Part shown: piece by piece, positions 8,476 to 15,501 of the stretch
Numbering within the stretch: the first letter of the stretch is position 1
How the letters are laid out: each line of letters opens with the position of its first letter
Assembly: GCA_934088535.1 (NCBI GenBank)
Contig: CAKOJC010000009.1
Coordinates: 1-35,639, forward strand
From: an uncultured Bacilli bacterium
GTDB lineage: Bacteria; Bacillota_I; Bacilli_A; RF39; UBA660
DNA: 35,639 nucleotides
Direction: 5' to 3'
Notes under the pieces: model-generated
Seen by the model: the letters and a program-made list of their open reading frames with translations, nothing else
Told to the model about the DNA's origin: nothing
The model's database searches: none
Position numbers and translations under genes: made by a program

Positions 8476-8504
8476 TTGACTTTAAATCTTAATTATGTTA
8501 TTAT
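8476..8504 (+). promoter_or_regulatory. Promoter of the structured RNA at 8511
   Basis: TTGACT (8476-8481), a 17-base spacer, and TATTAT (8499-8504) preceded by TGT (8496-8498). It begins only two bases after the preceding stop codon. Initiation is expected near 8510-8512, exactly where a stable hairpin begins. Confidence 0.8.
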
Positions 8505-8510
8505 TTTTCC

Positions 8511-8650
8511 AGAAAGAGGTAATTAACTCTTTCTACGAGAATTTTGATTGTTACCGCAATTAAAATTTTAACACTTTTAAGATTAATATCATTTTTACTT
8601 TTAAGAAGTAGAAACATAAAAAGCAGAAACAATAATTCTGCTTTTTATGT
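8511..8650 (+). ncRNA. Candidate structured small RNA of about 140 nt, unknown family
   Basis: No open reading frame with a ribosome binding site follows the promoter at 8476. Instead the transcript would begin with a perfect 8-bp hairpin, AGAAAGAG (8511-8518) with CTCTTTCT (8527-8534), loop GTAATTAA. A second 11-bp hairpin follows, AATTTTGATTG (8540-8550) with CAATTAAAATT (8557-8567), loop TTACCG. GTAA in loop 1 is complementary to TTAC in loop 2, so a kissing contact is possible. About 45 bases of A/T-rich sequence then lead to the 15-bp terminator at 8614-8650. It could be a trans-acting RNA or only an unused leader; I know no family with this form. Confidence 0.55.
8614..8650 (+). terminator. 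Long perfect terminator hairpin
   Basis: ACATAAAAAGCAGAA (8614-8628) pairs perfectly over 15 bp with TTCTGCTTTTTATGT (8636-8650), loop of seven. It ends the transcript from the promoter at 8476. The T-run lies inside the 3' arm. Confidence 0.8.
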
Positions 8651-8673
8651 ATAGTTTTATATAAAAAGAAGTA

Positions 8674-8698
8674 ACAAAAAAGTCCTTATTCAGGACTA
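8674..8698 (-). terminator. Terminator of the minus-strand tRNA pair
   Basis: On the minus strand AGTCCT (8697-8692) pairs with AGGACT (8686-8681) around a five-base loop, followed by six Ts. It lies just beyond the 3' end of tRNA-Leu. Confidence 0.85.
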
Positions 8699-8709
8699 TA
8701 TATTCTAAG

Positions 8710-8794
8710 TGGTGCAGGTGAAGGGACTTGAACCCCCATGGATTGCTCCGCTAGATCCTAAGTCTAGTGCGTCTGCCAATTTCGCCACACCTGC
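8710..8794 (-). tRNA. tRNA-Leu (anticodon TAG)
   Basis: On the minus strand the gene begins GCAGGTG and ends CACCTGC-A-CCA, a seven-base acceptor stem with an encoded CCA. The anticodon loop reads CTTAGGA with TAG between the CTAGA/TCTAG arms, and there is a long variable arm, as expected for a class II tRNA; total 85 nt. It reads CUA and, by wobble, other CUN codons. It is seven bases downstream of the CAT-anticodon tRNA and shares its promoter. Confidence 0.97.
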
Positions 8795-8800
8795 AACTAG

Positions 8801-8877
8801 TGGTGGACCTCGTAGGACTCGAACCTACAACCGCCCGGTTATGAGCCGGATGCTCTAACCAATTGAGCTAGAGGTCC
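8801..8877 (-). tRNA. tRNA with CAT anticodon, most likely tRNA-Ile2 (lysidine-modified)
   Basis: On the minus strand the sequence begins GGACCTC and ends GAGGTCC-A-CCA; 77 nt with encoded CCA. The anticodon arm is CCGG-CTCATAA-CCGG, giving CAT. The GGACCTY acceptor stem and the body strongly resemble the Bacilli/Mycoplasma tRNA-Ile that carries lysidine at C34 and reads AUA; elongator tRNA-Met in these bacteria usually begins GGCGG. The isoleucine identity is therefore from memory of family sequences; a tilS gene is not in this window to support it. First gene of a two-tRNA transcript. Confidence 0.93.
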
Positions 8878-8888
8878 ACGACTACTTA

Positions 8889-8917
8889 ATAATAGCATAA
8901 AAGATTTTCAATTTCAA
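8889..8917 (-). promoter_or_regulatory. Promoter of the minus-strand tRNA pair
   Basis: On the minus strand TTGAAA (8917-8912), a 17-base spacer and TATTAT (8894-8889), with the extended TGC directly before the -10. The first tRNA begins at 8877. Confidence 0.88.
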
Positions 8918-8996
8918 TAACTTTTTTAAAAAATAGTTTAAAATTTATTTTTTTGTGTTATATTATATATATAAATAACATAAAAAGAGGTAAATT

Positions 8997-10244
8997 ATGA
9001 TAATTTTAAATTATAAAACCCAATTATATAAATATTTTATATATATTTCAGCACTATTAGTGTCATTATTTATAATAGTAAACGTATTTTACAAAGAACC
9101 ATTAAAAGATTTAAAAGAAGTTAGAACATCGCTAATTGAATATAATGATGAAAACACCGAAATAAATGTAGAATATCCCAGATTCAAAGATGATAAAATA
9201 AATAAAATAACAACAGACATATTATATGATTATATAAAAGAATTCAAAAAATTTACAACAATTAAAAAGTCATTAATAATGAATTATAAATTATATTATT
9301 TTTATGATTATGTAAATATAACATTTAATATAGAAAGCACAATTGATAAAGCAAAAAACAAGAATATATTAATAAATCTTAAAAACAAAGAAATATCTTA
9401 TATCAGTAATTTATATGACAAAGATTATTTAGAAGAAGAAATAAATGAACTAGTTTATTATAAATATTCACAAGATATTTATGAAAAAATAAAAGAATCA
9501 AATATCAATAATAATACTTATATACTAGATGAAAATAAAATAGATGTTTATTTTAATAATACTCATTTTAAAGATTTAGATTATATTCCATATGTAACAA
9601 TACAACTAAATGAAGATGTATATGTAGAAGATGATTTTGAAGTTAAAGATAAAAAATATATAGCTTTTACATTTGATGATGGCCCAAGTAAATATACAAA
9701 AGAACTATTAAAGACTTTAGAATTAAATAATTCAACAGCAACATTCTTCATGTTAGGAAACAAAATGAAATATAATGAAGATATTGTTAAAGAAATATAT
9801 AATTCTAATAGTGAAATTGCATCACACACATACTCACATAAAAATTTAAATAATTTATCATCAAAAGAAGTATTAAGTGAAATAAATTCACCAGTAATTC
9901 TATTTAATGAGATAACAGGCGGAGAAATTAAATATTTACGTCCACCATATGGAAATTATAATGAAACAGTAGAGTCTACAAATTATCCAATAATATTATG
10001 GAACATTGATCCAAAAGATTGGTTAGTAAAAGACAGTAGTAAAGTTTATAACTCAGTATTAAAACATGCATGTGATGGTTGTATAGTACTTATGCATGAT
10101 TTATATCCAACAACAATAGAAGCTGTAAAAATGCTAATACCTAAATTAAATAGTATGGGTTATGAAGTAGTAAGTATATCTGATTTAGCAAAATATAAGA
10201 ATTATCAAATAAAAAATAGTGAAATTATTAGAAAAATAAAATAA
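8997..10244 (+). CDS. Membrane-anchored polysaccharide deacetylase (PdaC-like)
   Basis: This 415-residue protein removes acetyl groups from cell-wall glycan, outside the membrane. Residues 13-32 form one hydrophobic anchor with a cytosolic N-terminus. Residues about 45-215 resemble the DUF4163/DUF3298 region found before the catalytic domain in PdaC-type enzymes (NVEYPRFKDDKIN). The NodB domain follows with all motifs: TFDDGP (225-230, D227 and D228), HTYSH (H277, H281) for the metal, RPPYG (315-319), DPKDW (338-342) and LMHD (H367). The start ATG 8997 follows AGAGG (8986-8990), with a TATATT-type -10 near 8960. It is a single gene between two tRNA loci. Whether the substrate is N-acetylglucosamine or N-acetylmuramic acid cannot be read from the sequence. 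Confidence 0.9.
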   Translation: MIILNYKTQLYKYFIYISALLVSLFIIVNVFYKEPLKDLKEVRTSLIEYNDENTEINVEYPRFKDDKINKITTDILYDYIKEFKKFTTIKKSLIMNYKLYYFYDYVNITFNIESTIDKAKNKNILINLKNKEISYISNLYDKDYLEEEINELVYYKYSQDIYEKIKESNINNNTYILDENKIDVYFNNTHFKDLDYIPYVTIQLNEDVYVEDDFEVKDKKYIAFTFDDGPSKYTKELLKTLELNNSTATFFMLGNKMKYNEDIVKEIYNSNSEIASHTYSHKNLNNLSSKEVLSEINSPVILFNEITGGEIKYLRPPYGNYNETVESTNYPIILWNIDPKDWLVKDSSKVYNSVLKHACDGCIVLMHDLYPTTIEAVKMLIPKLNSMGYEVVSISDLAKYKNYQIKNSEIIRKIK

Positions 10245-10269
10245 AATGCTTTTATTTTTAAAAATAGTA

Positions 10270-10278
10270 TGCTATAAT
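10270..10278 (+). promoter_or_regulatory. Extended -10 promoter of tRNA-Lys
   Basis: TGC followed by TATAAT (10273-10278). There is no good -35 hexamer 17 bases upstream. Between it and the tRNA lies a hairpin, GTTGAAC (10286-10292) with GTTCAAC (10299-10305), which would form in the precursor 5' leader. Confidence 0.7.
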
Positions 10279-10312
10279 GAATAACGTTGAACGGAAATGT
10301 TCAACTTATTAT

Positions 10313-10388
10313 GGACCGCTAGCTCAGCTGGTAGAGCAATCGACTCTTAATCGATGGGTCTAGGGTTCGAATCCCTAGCGGTCCACCA
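10313..10388 (+). tRNA. tRNA-Lys (anticodon CTT)
   Basis: 76 nt including encoded CCA: acceptor stem GGACCGC with GCGGTCC, D arm with AGCTCAGCTGGTAGAGC, anticodon loop CTCTTAA (CTT) between ATCGA and TCGAT, and T arm with GGTTCGAATCC. It reads AAG. In an AT-rich genome a second tRNA-Lys with TTT is expected elsewhere. It is a single tRNA with its own promoter and terminator. Confidence 0.97.
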
Positions 10389-10399
10389 TAATAGTAAGT

Positions 10400-10424
10400 A
10401 AAGTCCTAAACAGGGCTTTTTTTA
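10400..10424 (+). terminator. tRNA-Lys terminator
   Basis: AAGTCCT (10401-10407) pairs with AGGGCTT (10412-10418, one G-U pair), loop AAAC, followed by seven Ts. Confidence 0.85.
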
Positions 10425-10463
10425 ATACATTTTTTTAAATAAAAACCATACAAACTTTTCTAA

Positions 10464-10685
10464 TCAATTTTCTGATAAAATTCCACAGTTTTTTAAAATA
10501 TTTATAAGTCTCATAGTTATAAGCCTATCATTTATTTTCTTTTTCTGATTTCTGCAATCTACTATAAATCTCATCATATTCCAGTACTTTTCCTCTGATA
10601 GTAGTTTTACAACTAATAATGCAGTATCTAAACTTATTCCTTCTTCCTTCAATAAAAAAGTTAATTCTCTTATATCTTTAGCCAT
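10464..10685 (-). CDS. Small unknown protein (73 aa)
   Basis: The minus-strand start at 10685 has AGGTGAT six bases upstream and TATAAT (10709-10704) before that, so it is likely a real gene. The product is soluble, predicted all-helical and basic (MAKDIRELTFLLKEEGISLD, then VVKLLSEEKYWNMMRFIVDC). I do not recognise it. Two Cys (near residues 44 and 67) are present but no metal-binding pattern. It stands alone, convergent with tRNA-Lys. Confidence 0.65.
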   Translation of the reverse strand: MAKDIRELTFLLKEEGISLDTALLVVKLLSEEKYWNMMRFIVDCRNQKKKINDRLITMRLINILKNCGILSEN

Positions 10686-10792
10686 AACTTATCACCTAAA
10701 TTTATTATACATAAAATATAAGTCATTGTATAATGATAAATATAATTTACCACTCATTAAACATTTAATATAATATAGTAGGTGAACAAAAA

Positions 10793-10861
10793 GTGATTCT
10801 AAAGAAAATATATGACTATAACAAAAATTTAATAAAAAATATAAAAGATAAACTAAAATAA
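10793..10861 (+). CDS. Possible 22-aa cationic amphipathic peptide
   Basis: GTG 10793 is preceded at seven bases by AGGTGA (10780-10785). A possible promoter is TTTACC (10746-10751), a 17-base spacer and TATAAT (10769-10774), and a strong terminator follows the TAA at once. The 22-residue product would have seven Lys and two Asp, alternating with Ile/Leu/Tyr in an amphipathic pattern, much like small membrane-active peptides. Against it: initiation from that -10 would begin inside the ribosome binding site, unless the other TATAAT at 10741-10746 is used. The frame is short enough to be chance. Confidence 0.4.
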   Translation: MILKKIYDYNKNLIKNIKDKLK

Positions 10862-10885
10862 AAAAGAAGTTTTAAAACTTCTTTT
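10862..10885. terminator. Bidirectional terminator, 24-base perfect palindrome
   Basis: AAAAGAAGTTTT is followed directly by its reverse complement AAAACTTCTTTT. T-runs exist on both sides, so it can stop the plus-strand small ORF at 10793 and the minus-strand gene at 10889. Confidence 0.85.
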
Positions 10886-10888
10886 CAT

Positions 10889-11002
10889 TTAGCTTGCAAG
10901 AGCTGTAATTACTATAGTAAATAAACTACCTACCATTAATAAAAGCATTAACCATGCTACTATTTTTTTACCTATTTCTGTTTTATTTTTCTTTTTTGCC
11001 AT
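10889..11002 (-). CDS. Small single-span membrane protein, DUF4044-like (37 aa)
   Basis: The minus-strand ATG at 11002 has GAGGT seven bases upstream and TATAAT (11025-11020) before it; the TAA is followed by the palindromic terminator, so the unit is complete. The product has a Lys-rich start (MAKKKNKTEIGKK) and a single hydrophobic helix (about residues 14-36). This matches the plan of DUF4044, a family of tiny membrane proteins in low-GC Gram-positives with unknown function; the family match is from memory. The gene is too short for standard ORF cut-offs. The first residues also resemble the start of small SecE/YajC-like proteins, but the length is too short for those. Confidence 0.75.
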   Translation of the reverse strand: MAKKKNKTEIGKKIVAWLMLLLMVGSLFTIVITALAS

Positions 11003-11067
11003 ATCAATACCTCAATAAAATTATAATATAAAAGTAATAAAAAATAAAGAAATAAATATAATTTAAT

Positions 11068-11643
11068 ATGAAAATAATTAAAAGCAAGATATTTAAAATA
11101 TTAGTAGTATCTCTAGTAATAGGTTTTATTATAGGTATAATTAGTTTTATATTCATTGATAAGAAAGAATTAGGATCAAGTATTATTAATTATATAAATC
11201 TAATAAAAAATAATGATTTTAATCATACAAGTGGTCTAATAGTATCAATAATATCTAATCTAAAATATAGCTGTATCATCTGGATATCAGGTATTATATT
11301 CTTTTGCTCACTAGTAATACCATTAATAATCATTTATAGAGGAGTATCTTTAAGTTTGACAATATGTACCATAATTTATGCTTATAAACTAAAAGGTCTC
11401 TTATACGCCTTAATAATAGTGTTTCCAGCCATATTAAATGAAGCAATATTACTATTTCTAAGCTATTATAGTATAAACTTTAGTATAAAATGTTTTAATA
11501 CCATAAAGAACAACAAAGATATAAATTTAAGACTATTCATAAAAAACTATTTCTATATTTTTATAATTCTATCTTTATTCCTTATAATAAGTAGTCTGCT
11601 TGAGATATATTTATGTTCAAATATCATTAAATTTGTAGTATAA
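11068..11643 (+). CDS. SpoIIM-like integral membrane protein
   Basis: A 191-residue very hydrophobic protein with about five membrane segments (near 10-30, 68-90, 92-112, 112-135, 160-180). The pattern agrees with the stage II sporulation protein M family (DUF95): charged N-terminal start, a soluble insert (LGSSIINYI...FNHTS), then W-x-S-G and a run P-x-x-x-x-x-R-G-x-x-x-x-x, here IPLIIIYRGVSLSLTICT. In spore formers SpoIIM works with SpoIID and SpoIIP in engulfment; related proteins occur in non-sporulating bacteria too. No partner genes are near. No ribosome binding site is visible, and TATAAT at 11057-11062 ends six bases before ATG 11068, so the transcript could be nearly leaderless. The family call is moderately sure. 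Confidence 0.7.
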   Translation: MKIIKSKIFKILVVSLVIGFIIGIISFIFIDKKELGSSIINYINLIKNNDFNHTSGLIVSIISNLKYSCIIWISGIIFFCSLVIPLIIIYRGVSLSLTICTIIYAYKLKGLLYALIIVFPAILNEAILLFLSYYSINFSIKCFNTIKNNKDINLRLFIKNYFYIFIILSLFLIISSLLEIYLCSNIIKFVV

Positions 11644-11670
11644 TATTGATATTGAAAGGAATGTATATTT

Positions 11671-12765
11671 ATGAAAGTAGTAGTAGGAATAAGTGGAGGA
11701 GTAGATTCAGCTGTATCAGCATTATTATTAAAACAAGAAGGATACGAAGTAGTTGGTTTATTTATGAAAAACTGGGACTCTAACATTAATAATGATAAAG
11801 AAGGTATAACAGATGGTGTATGTCCTCAAGAATTAGATTATAGAGATGCTAAAGCTGTATGTGATGAACTTTGTATTCCACTTTATAGAGTAGATTTTAT
11901 TAAAGAATACTGGGATGATGTATTTAAATACTTTTTAGATGAACTTGAAAAAGGTAGAACTCCAAATCCTGATATTATGTGTAATAAATATATAAAGTTT
12001 GATTTATTCAAAAAAGAAGCTAAAAAACTAGGAGCAGATAAAATTGCTACTGGACACTATGCGCGTATTAAAGGAAATAGACTTTTAAGAGGAGTAGATA
12101 ATAATAAAGATCAAACATATTTCTTAAGTCAAGTATCACCAGAACAATTAAAAGACGTATTATTCCCAATAGGTCATTTAACTAAACCAGAAGTACGAGA
12201 ACTTGCCAAAGAATATAATTTACCAGTTGCTGATAAAAAAGATTCAACAGGTATTTGTTTCATTGGAGAACGTCATTATCAACAATTTGTATCTAACTAT
12301 TTAAAAGGTAAAGACGGAGACATAATAGACGTAGAAACAGGTAAAAAAGTTGGAACTCACCATGGACTTATGAATTACACTATAGGTCAAAGACGAAATG
12401 TAGGACTTTCAGGAGATCAAGAAAGGCATTATGTATGTGGTAAAGATTCTAAAACAAATACTCTTTATATCGCATACGGAAGTGATTCAAAATACTTACT
12501 ATCTGATGAAGCATTAATAGAAGATGTAAACTATATATCAGATAAACACCCAACATTCGCAACAGCTAAATTTAGATACAGAAGTGAAGATATTCCAGTA
12601 ACAATAGAATATCTGGAAAATAATCAAATAAGAGTTAAATATGTAGATGGAAAAGCAGTAACCCCAGGACAAGCATGTGTTATATACTTAGGAGAACAAT
12701 GCTTAATGGGTGGTATTATTAAACAAGTATTCAAAGATGAAAAAGATATCTGGTATTTAAAATAA
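11671..12765 (+). CDS. mnmA: tRNA-specific 2-thiouridylase MnmA
   Basis: The enzyme puts sulfur on U34 of tRNA-Lys, -Glu and -Gln using ATP and a persulfide. The 364-residue product has the PP-loop SGGVDSA (8-14), the first catalytic Cys in DIMCNKYIKF (C104), and the second in STGICFIG (C196), plus GHYAR and YTIGQRRN. Length is normal. AAAGGA lies about ten bases before ATG 11671. A possible promoter (TTCAAA 11616-11621, TATAAT 11639-11644) lies in the end of the SpoIIM-like gene. The stop overlaps the alr start by one base (TAATG), so the two are co-translated although they act in unrelated pathways. Confidence 0.97.
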   Translation: MKVVVGISGGVDSAVSALLLKQEGYEVVGLFMKNWDSNINNDKEGITDGVCPQELDYRDAKAVCDELCIPLYRVDFIKEYWDDVFKYFLDELEKGRTPNPDIMCNKYIKFDLFKKEAKKLGADKIATGHYARIKGNRLLRGVDNNKDQTYFLSQVSPEQLKDVLFPIGHLTKPEVRELAKEYNLPVADKKDSTGICFIGERHYQQFVSNYLKGKDGDIIDVETGKKVGTHHGLMNYTIGQRRNVGLSGDQERHYVCGKDSKTNTLYIAYGSDSKYLLSDEALIEDVNYISDKHPTFATAKFRYRSEDIPVTIEYLENNQIRVKYVDGKAVTPGQACVIYLGEQCLMGGIIKQVFKDEKDIWYLK

Positions 12766-13811
12766 TGATAAGAAAAACATACGAATTAATTAACTTAAAA
12801 AAAATAGAAAATAATGTAAAAACTATAATTAATTCATCAAAAAACTATAAATACCATATTGCAGTAGTAAAAGCAAACTGCTATGGACTTGGTATTAAAT
12901 GTATTAAAAGTATATTGCTAGGTGGTGCAAACTATCTAGCAGTTTCTTCTTTAGAAGAAGCATTAAAAATAAGAAAAATAACAAATACTAGAATACTTGT
13001 ATTAGAACCAATAGATATAAAATATATAGATAAAGCAAAACAAAATAATATAACACTTACTATTTCATCACTAGAATATTTAGAAAGAATAAAAGATAAA
13101 GAATTCACTTGCCATTTAAAAATAAACACTGGCATGAATAGATTAGGTATAAGTAGTAGAGAAGAATTAAATAAAGTATATAAAATTATTAAAGAATCAA
13201 ATATTACTTTAGAAGGAATATATACTCATATATATAAAAGTAGTGATCAAACGCTTACTGAAAAGCAATTTAAAAGATTTGAAGATATTACAAAAGATAT
13301 AAATCTAAGTGAATTTGAAATAGTACATATCCCAAATAGTGAAACAATAACAAACTATAGTAAGAAAGACTACGTAAATGGATGCAGAATGGGTATTATA
13401 ATGTATGGCTTTAATAATAATCTTGACTTAGAATCAGTATTTACTTTAAAATCTAGAATAATTGAAATAAAACACATCAAGAAAGATGATACAGTTGGAT
13501 ATGATGGAAACTATAAAGCAACAAAAGATGAATTAATAGGAATAGTACCTATCGGATACGCAGATGGAATTATAAGAAGAAATACTGGAAGATATGTATA
13601 TATAAATAATAATAAATACCAAATAGTAGGTAATATATGTATGGATATGTTATTCGTTTTAATAGATAAAAACGTAAAACTAAATGATGAAGTTTTAATT
13701 ATAAAAGATAATAATCATATAAATGAAATAGCTGAATATTTAAGTACTATTAATTATGAAGTAATGTGCGATATAAGTACAAGAGTAACAAGAAAGTACA
13801 TTGAAAGATAA
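12765..13811 (+). CDS. alr: Alanine racemase
   Basis: A PLP enzyme that makes D-alanine for peptidoglycan. The 348-residue product shows the PLP lysine in VVKANCYG (K36), the phosphate-binding and structural motif CRMGIIMYG (207-214), the second-domain catalytic Tyr in TVGYDGNY (Y246), and VPIGYADG (261-268) and VGNICMD. It is somewhat shorter than usual (about 370), mainly through short loops. Translationally coupled to mnmA by TAATG. Its terminator includes the stop codon. With murC it confirms that the organism builds a cell wall. Confidence 0.96.
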   Translation: MIRKTYELINLKKIENNVKTIINSSKNYKYHIAVVKANCYGLGIKCIKSILLGGANYLAVSSLEEALKIRKITNTRILVLEPIDIKYIDKAKQNNITLTISSLEYLERIKDKEFTCHLKINTGMNRLGISSREELNKVYKIIKESNITLEGIYTHIYKSSDQTLTEKQFKRFEDITKDINLSEFEIVHIPNSETITNYSKKDYVNGCRMGIIMYGFNNNLDLESVFTLKSRIIEIKHIKKDDTVGYDGNYKATKDELIGIVPIGYADGIIRRNTGRYVYINNNKYQIVGNICMDMLFVLIDKNVKLNDEVLIIKDNNHINEIAEYLSTINYEVMCDISTRVTRKYIER

Positions 13812-13842
13812 CAATTGTTATCTTTTTTATTTATGATATAAT
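13807..13842 (+). terminator. alr terminator followed at once by the ldh promoter
   Basis: GATAACAATTGTTATC (13807-13822) is a perfect palindrome including the alr stop TAA, followed by six Ts. Eight bases later TGA-TATAAT (13834-13842) is an extended -10 for ldh; the hairpin's TTGTTA (13815-13820) is placed as a partial -35 at 16 bases. Confidence 0.8.
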
Positions 13843-13862
13843 TTAAATATAAAGGAGAATAT

Positions 13863-14768
13863 ATGAATAGAGTAATAATAATAGGCTGTGGAAATGTAGG
13901 TATGAGTTATGCGTTTTCACTATTAAATCAAAATACCAACGTTAATGAATTAGTATTAATTGATATAAACAAAGAAAGAATTATTGGAGAAGCAATGGAT
14001 CTTAATCATTGTTTAGCATTTAGCCCATCTAAAATAGATATAAGAGTAGGTGACTATTCTGATTGTAAGGATGCTAAACTAATTGTAATCGCAGCTGGTG
14101 CTAATCAAAATCCAGATGAAACAAGAATGGACTTAATCAATAAAAACTCAAAAATATTTAAATCAATCATAACAGAAGTAATGAATAACGGCTTTAAAGG
14201 ATATTTCTTAGTTGCAACTAATCCTCTTGATATAATGACATATATAACATATAAATATTCAGGAATGAAGCCAAATAAAGTAATAGGTTCAGGTACAAGT
14301 CTAGATACAGCAAGACTAAGATATATAGTAGGAGAAAAAGTAAGTATTAATCCTAAAAGCATACATACATATGTTATTGGTGAACATGGAGACTCAGAAT
14401 TTGTTCTTTGGAGTTCAGCACTAATAGGTAGTGAAAAAATAGATAAATATTTAACACTTGATGAAATGAATCAAATAGAAGATGATGTAAGAAATGCAGC
14501 ATATGAAATTATAGATAGAAAAGGAGCAACATACTATGGCATAGCTATGTGTCTTGCAAGAATAACAAATGCGATACTTAATAATGAAAATACAATTATA
14601 ACAGTATCAAGCTATGATGAAGAAAATGATATTTATTTTAGTACACCAAGTGTTATAAACAAAGATGGTGCAATTAAGAAAATGAAAGTAGAATTAAATA
14701 AAACAGAACAAGATAAACTTAATAATTCAATAAACGTAATAAAAGATGCTATCAAAAAGATAGAATAA
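13863..14768 (+). CDS. ldh: L-lactate dehydrogenase
   Basis: The enzyme reduces pyruvate to L-lactate with NADH, the fermentative step that regenerates NAD. The 301-residue product has the Rossmann motif GCGNVG (8-13), Asp at the end of strand 2 (IDIN) for NAD preference, NPLDIMTY, D148 and R151 in TSLDTARLR, and the catalytic His in GEHGDSE (H175). Q82 in AGANQNPDETR is the residue that separates lactate from malate dehydrogenases (malate enzymes have Arg). AAGGAGAA precedes ATG 13863. Own promoter and terminator. Slightly short at the C-terminus compared with the usual 315. Confidence 0.95.
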   Translation: MNRVIIIGCGNVGMSYAFSLLNQNTNVNELVLIDINKERIIGEAMDLNHCLAFSPSKIDIRVGDYSDCKDAKLIVIAAGANQNPDETRMDLINKNSKIFKSIITEVMNNGFKGYFLVATNPLDIMTYITYKYSGMKPNKVIGSGTSLDTARLRYIVGEKVSINPKSIHTYVIGEHGDSEFVLWSSALIGSEKIDKYLTLDEMNQIEDDVRNAAYEIIDRKGATYYGIAMCLARITNAILNNENTIITVSSYDEENDIYFSTPSVINKDGAIKKMKVELNKTEQDKLNNSINVIKDAIKKIE

Positions 14769-14793
14769 AGTACTAGAAATAGTACTTTTTATT
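14767..14793 (+). terminator. ldh terminator, overlapping the stop codon
   Basis: AAAGTACTA (14767-14775) pairs with TAGTACTTT (14780-14788) around a GAAA tetraloop, then T-rich. The stop TAA is 14766-14768. Confidence 0.9.
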
Positions 14794-14845
14794 TATAAAA
14801 TATGTTATAATCACTTATAGAATATATAATAGAAGAGGTAATATT

Positions 14846-15490
14846 ATGAATGAAAACGAAATATTAGAAGAAAACAAAATAAAAAACTTATCATCAAATG
14901 ATTTTACAACAAATTTTAATAACGAAGAATTTACTGATATAAAATTAGAAGAAACAACTTTAAAAGATGAAAAAGTAATTAATCCAAGATATGATTACTC
15001 AAATATAATTCCAAATAAAGAATATGTTAAAGTATTAACTCAATATTGTTTTGCAGTATATAATCAATTATTAAAAATGTTTGATGAAGATCAAAAGAAA
15101 AATGAAAAATTAAAATCAGAATATAAGAATTTTGAATATTTAAAACATTATTCAACTGGAATAGAAATAAATGTTAAAGAAAGAGCCAAAGAAGGTCAAT
15201 ATATTGGTTCATCATTCGAATTTAAAGACTATAAATCTTTTGTAGATTATATTGATAGAAAGCCTACACTTACATCTTTAAAAATAGAATTAAATTTATC
15301 ATTTAAAAGAGGCGGAGAATTTAAAAATGTAGAACATACAAATATGTTTATTATATCATTTGAACCATATAATATAATATTTTCAAGAAAATCTAATCAT
15401 GAAGATGAAAGCATGGATCAAATAGAACAATATATTAAATCAGTATTAGATAAATTTAGTACTGTGGATACTATATTCTATAGTAAATAA
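14846..15490 (+). CDS. Unknown 214-aa protein, first gene of a three-gene operon
   Basis: The start ATG 14846 follows AGAGGT (14833-14838). I do not recognise it. Residues 1-50 are acidic and probably disordered. Residues 60-100 form a helix (VKVLTQYCFAVYNQLLKMFDEDQKKNEKLKSEY), and 100-205 look beta-rich with EINVKERA, SLKIELNLSF and NMFIISFEPYNIIFSRKS, ending in a helix (MDQIEQYIKSVLDKF). The same order of elements occurs in the N-terminal half of the next gene's product, so the two are probably distant paralogues. No signal or membrane segment. A TATAAT-like -10 lies shortly after the ldh terminator (TTATAAT near 14806-14812). Confidence 0.8.
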   Translation: MNENEILEENKIKNLSSNDFTTNFNNEEFTDIKLEETTLKDEKVINPRYDYSNIIPNKEYVKVLTQYCFAVYNQLLKMFDEDQKKNEKLKSEYKNFEYLKHYSTGIEINVKERAKEGQYIGSSFEFKDYKSFVDYIDRKPTLTSLKIELNLSFKRGGEFKNVEHTNMFIISFEPYNIIFSRKSNHEDESMDQIEQYIKSVLDKFSTVDTIFYSK

Positions 15491-15501
15491 TGGAGGTAAC
15501 A

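Noticed and set aside
8801..8877. Elongator or initiator tRNA-Met
   Set aside because: The CAT anticodon allows it, but the GGACCTY acceptor stem fits tRNA-Ile2 of Bacilli and mycoplasmas much better; not excluded.
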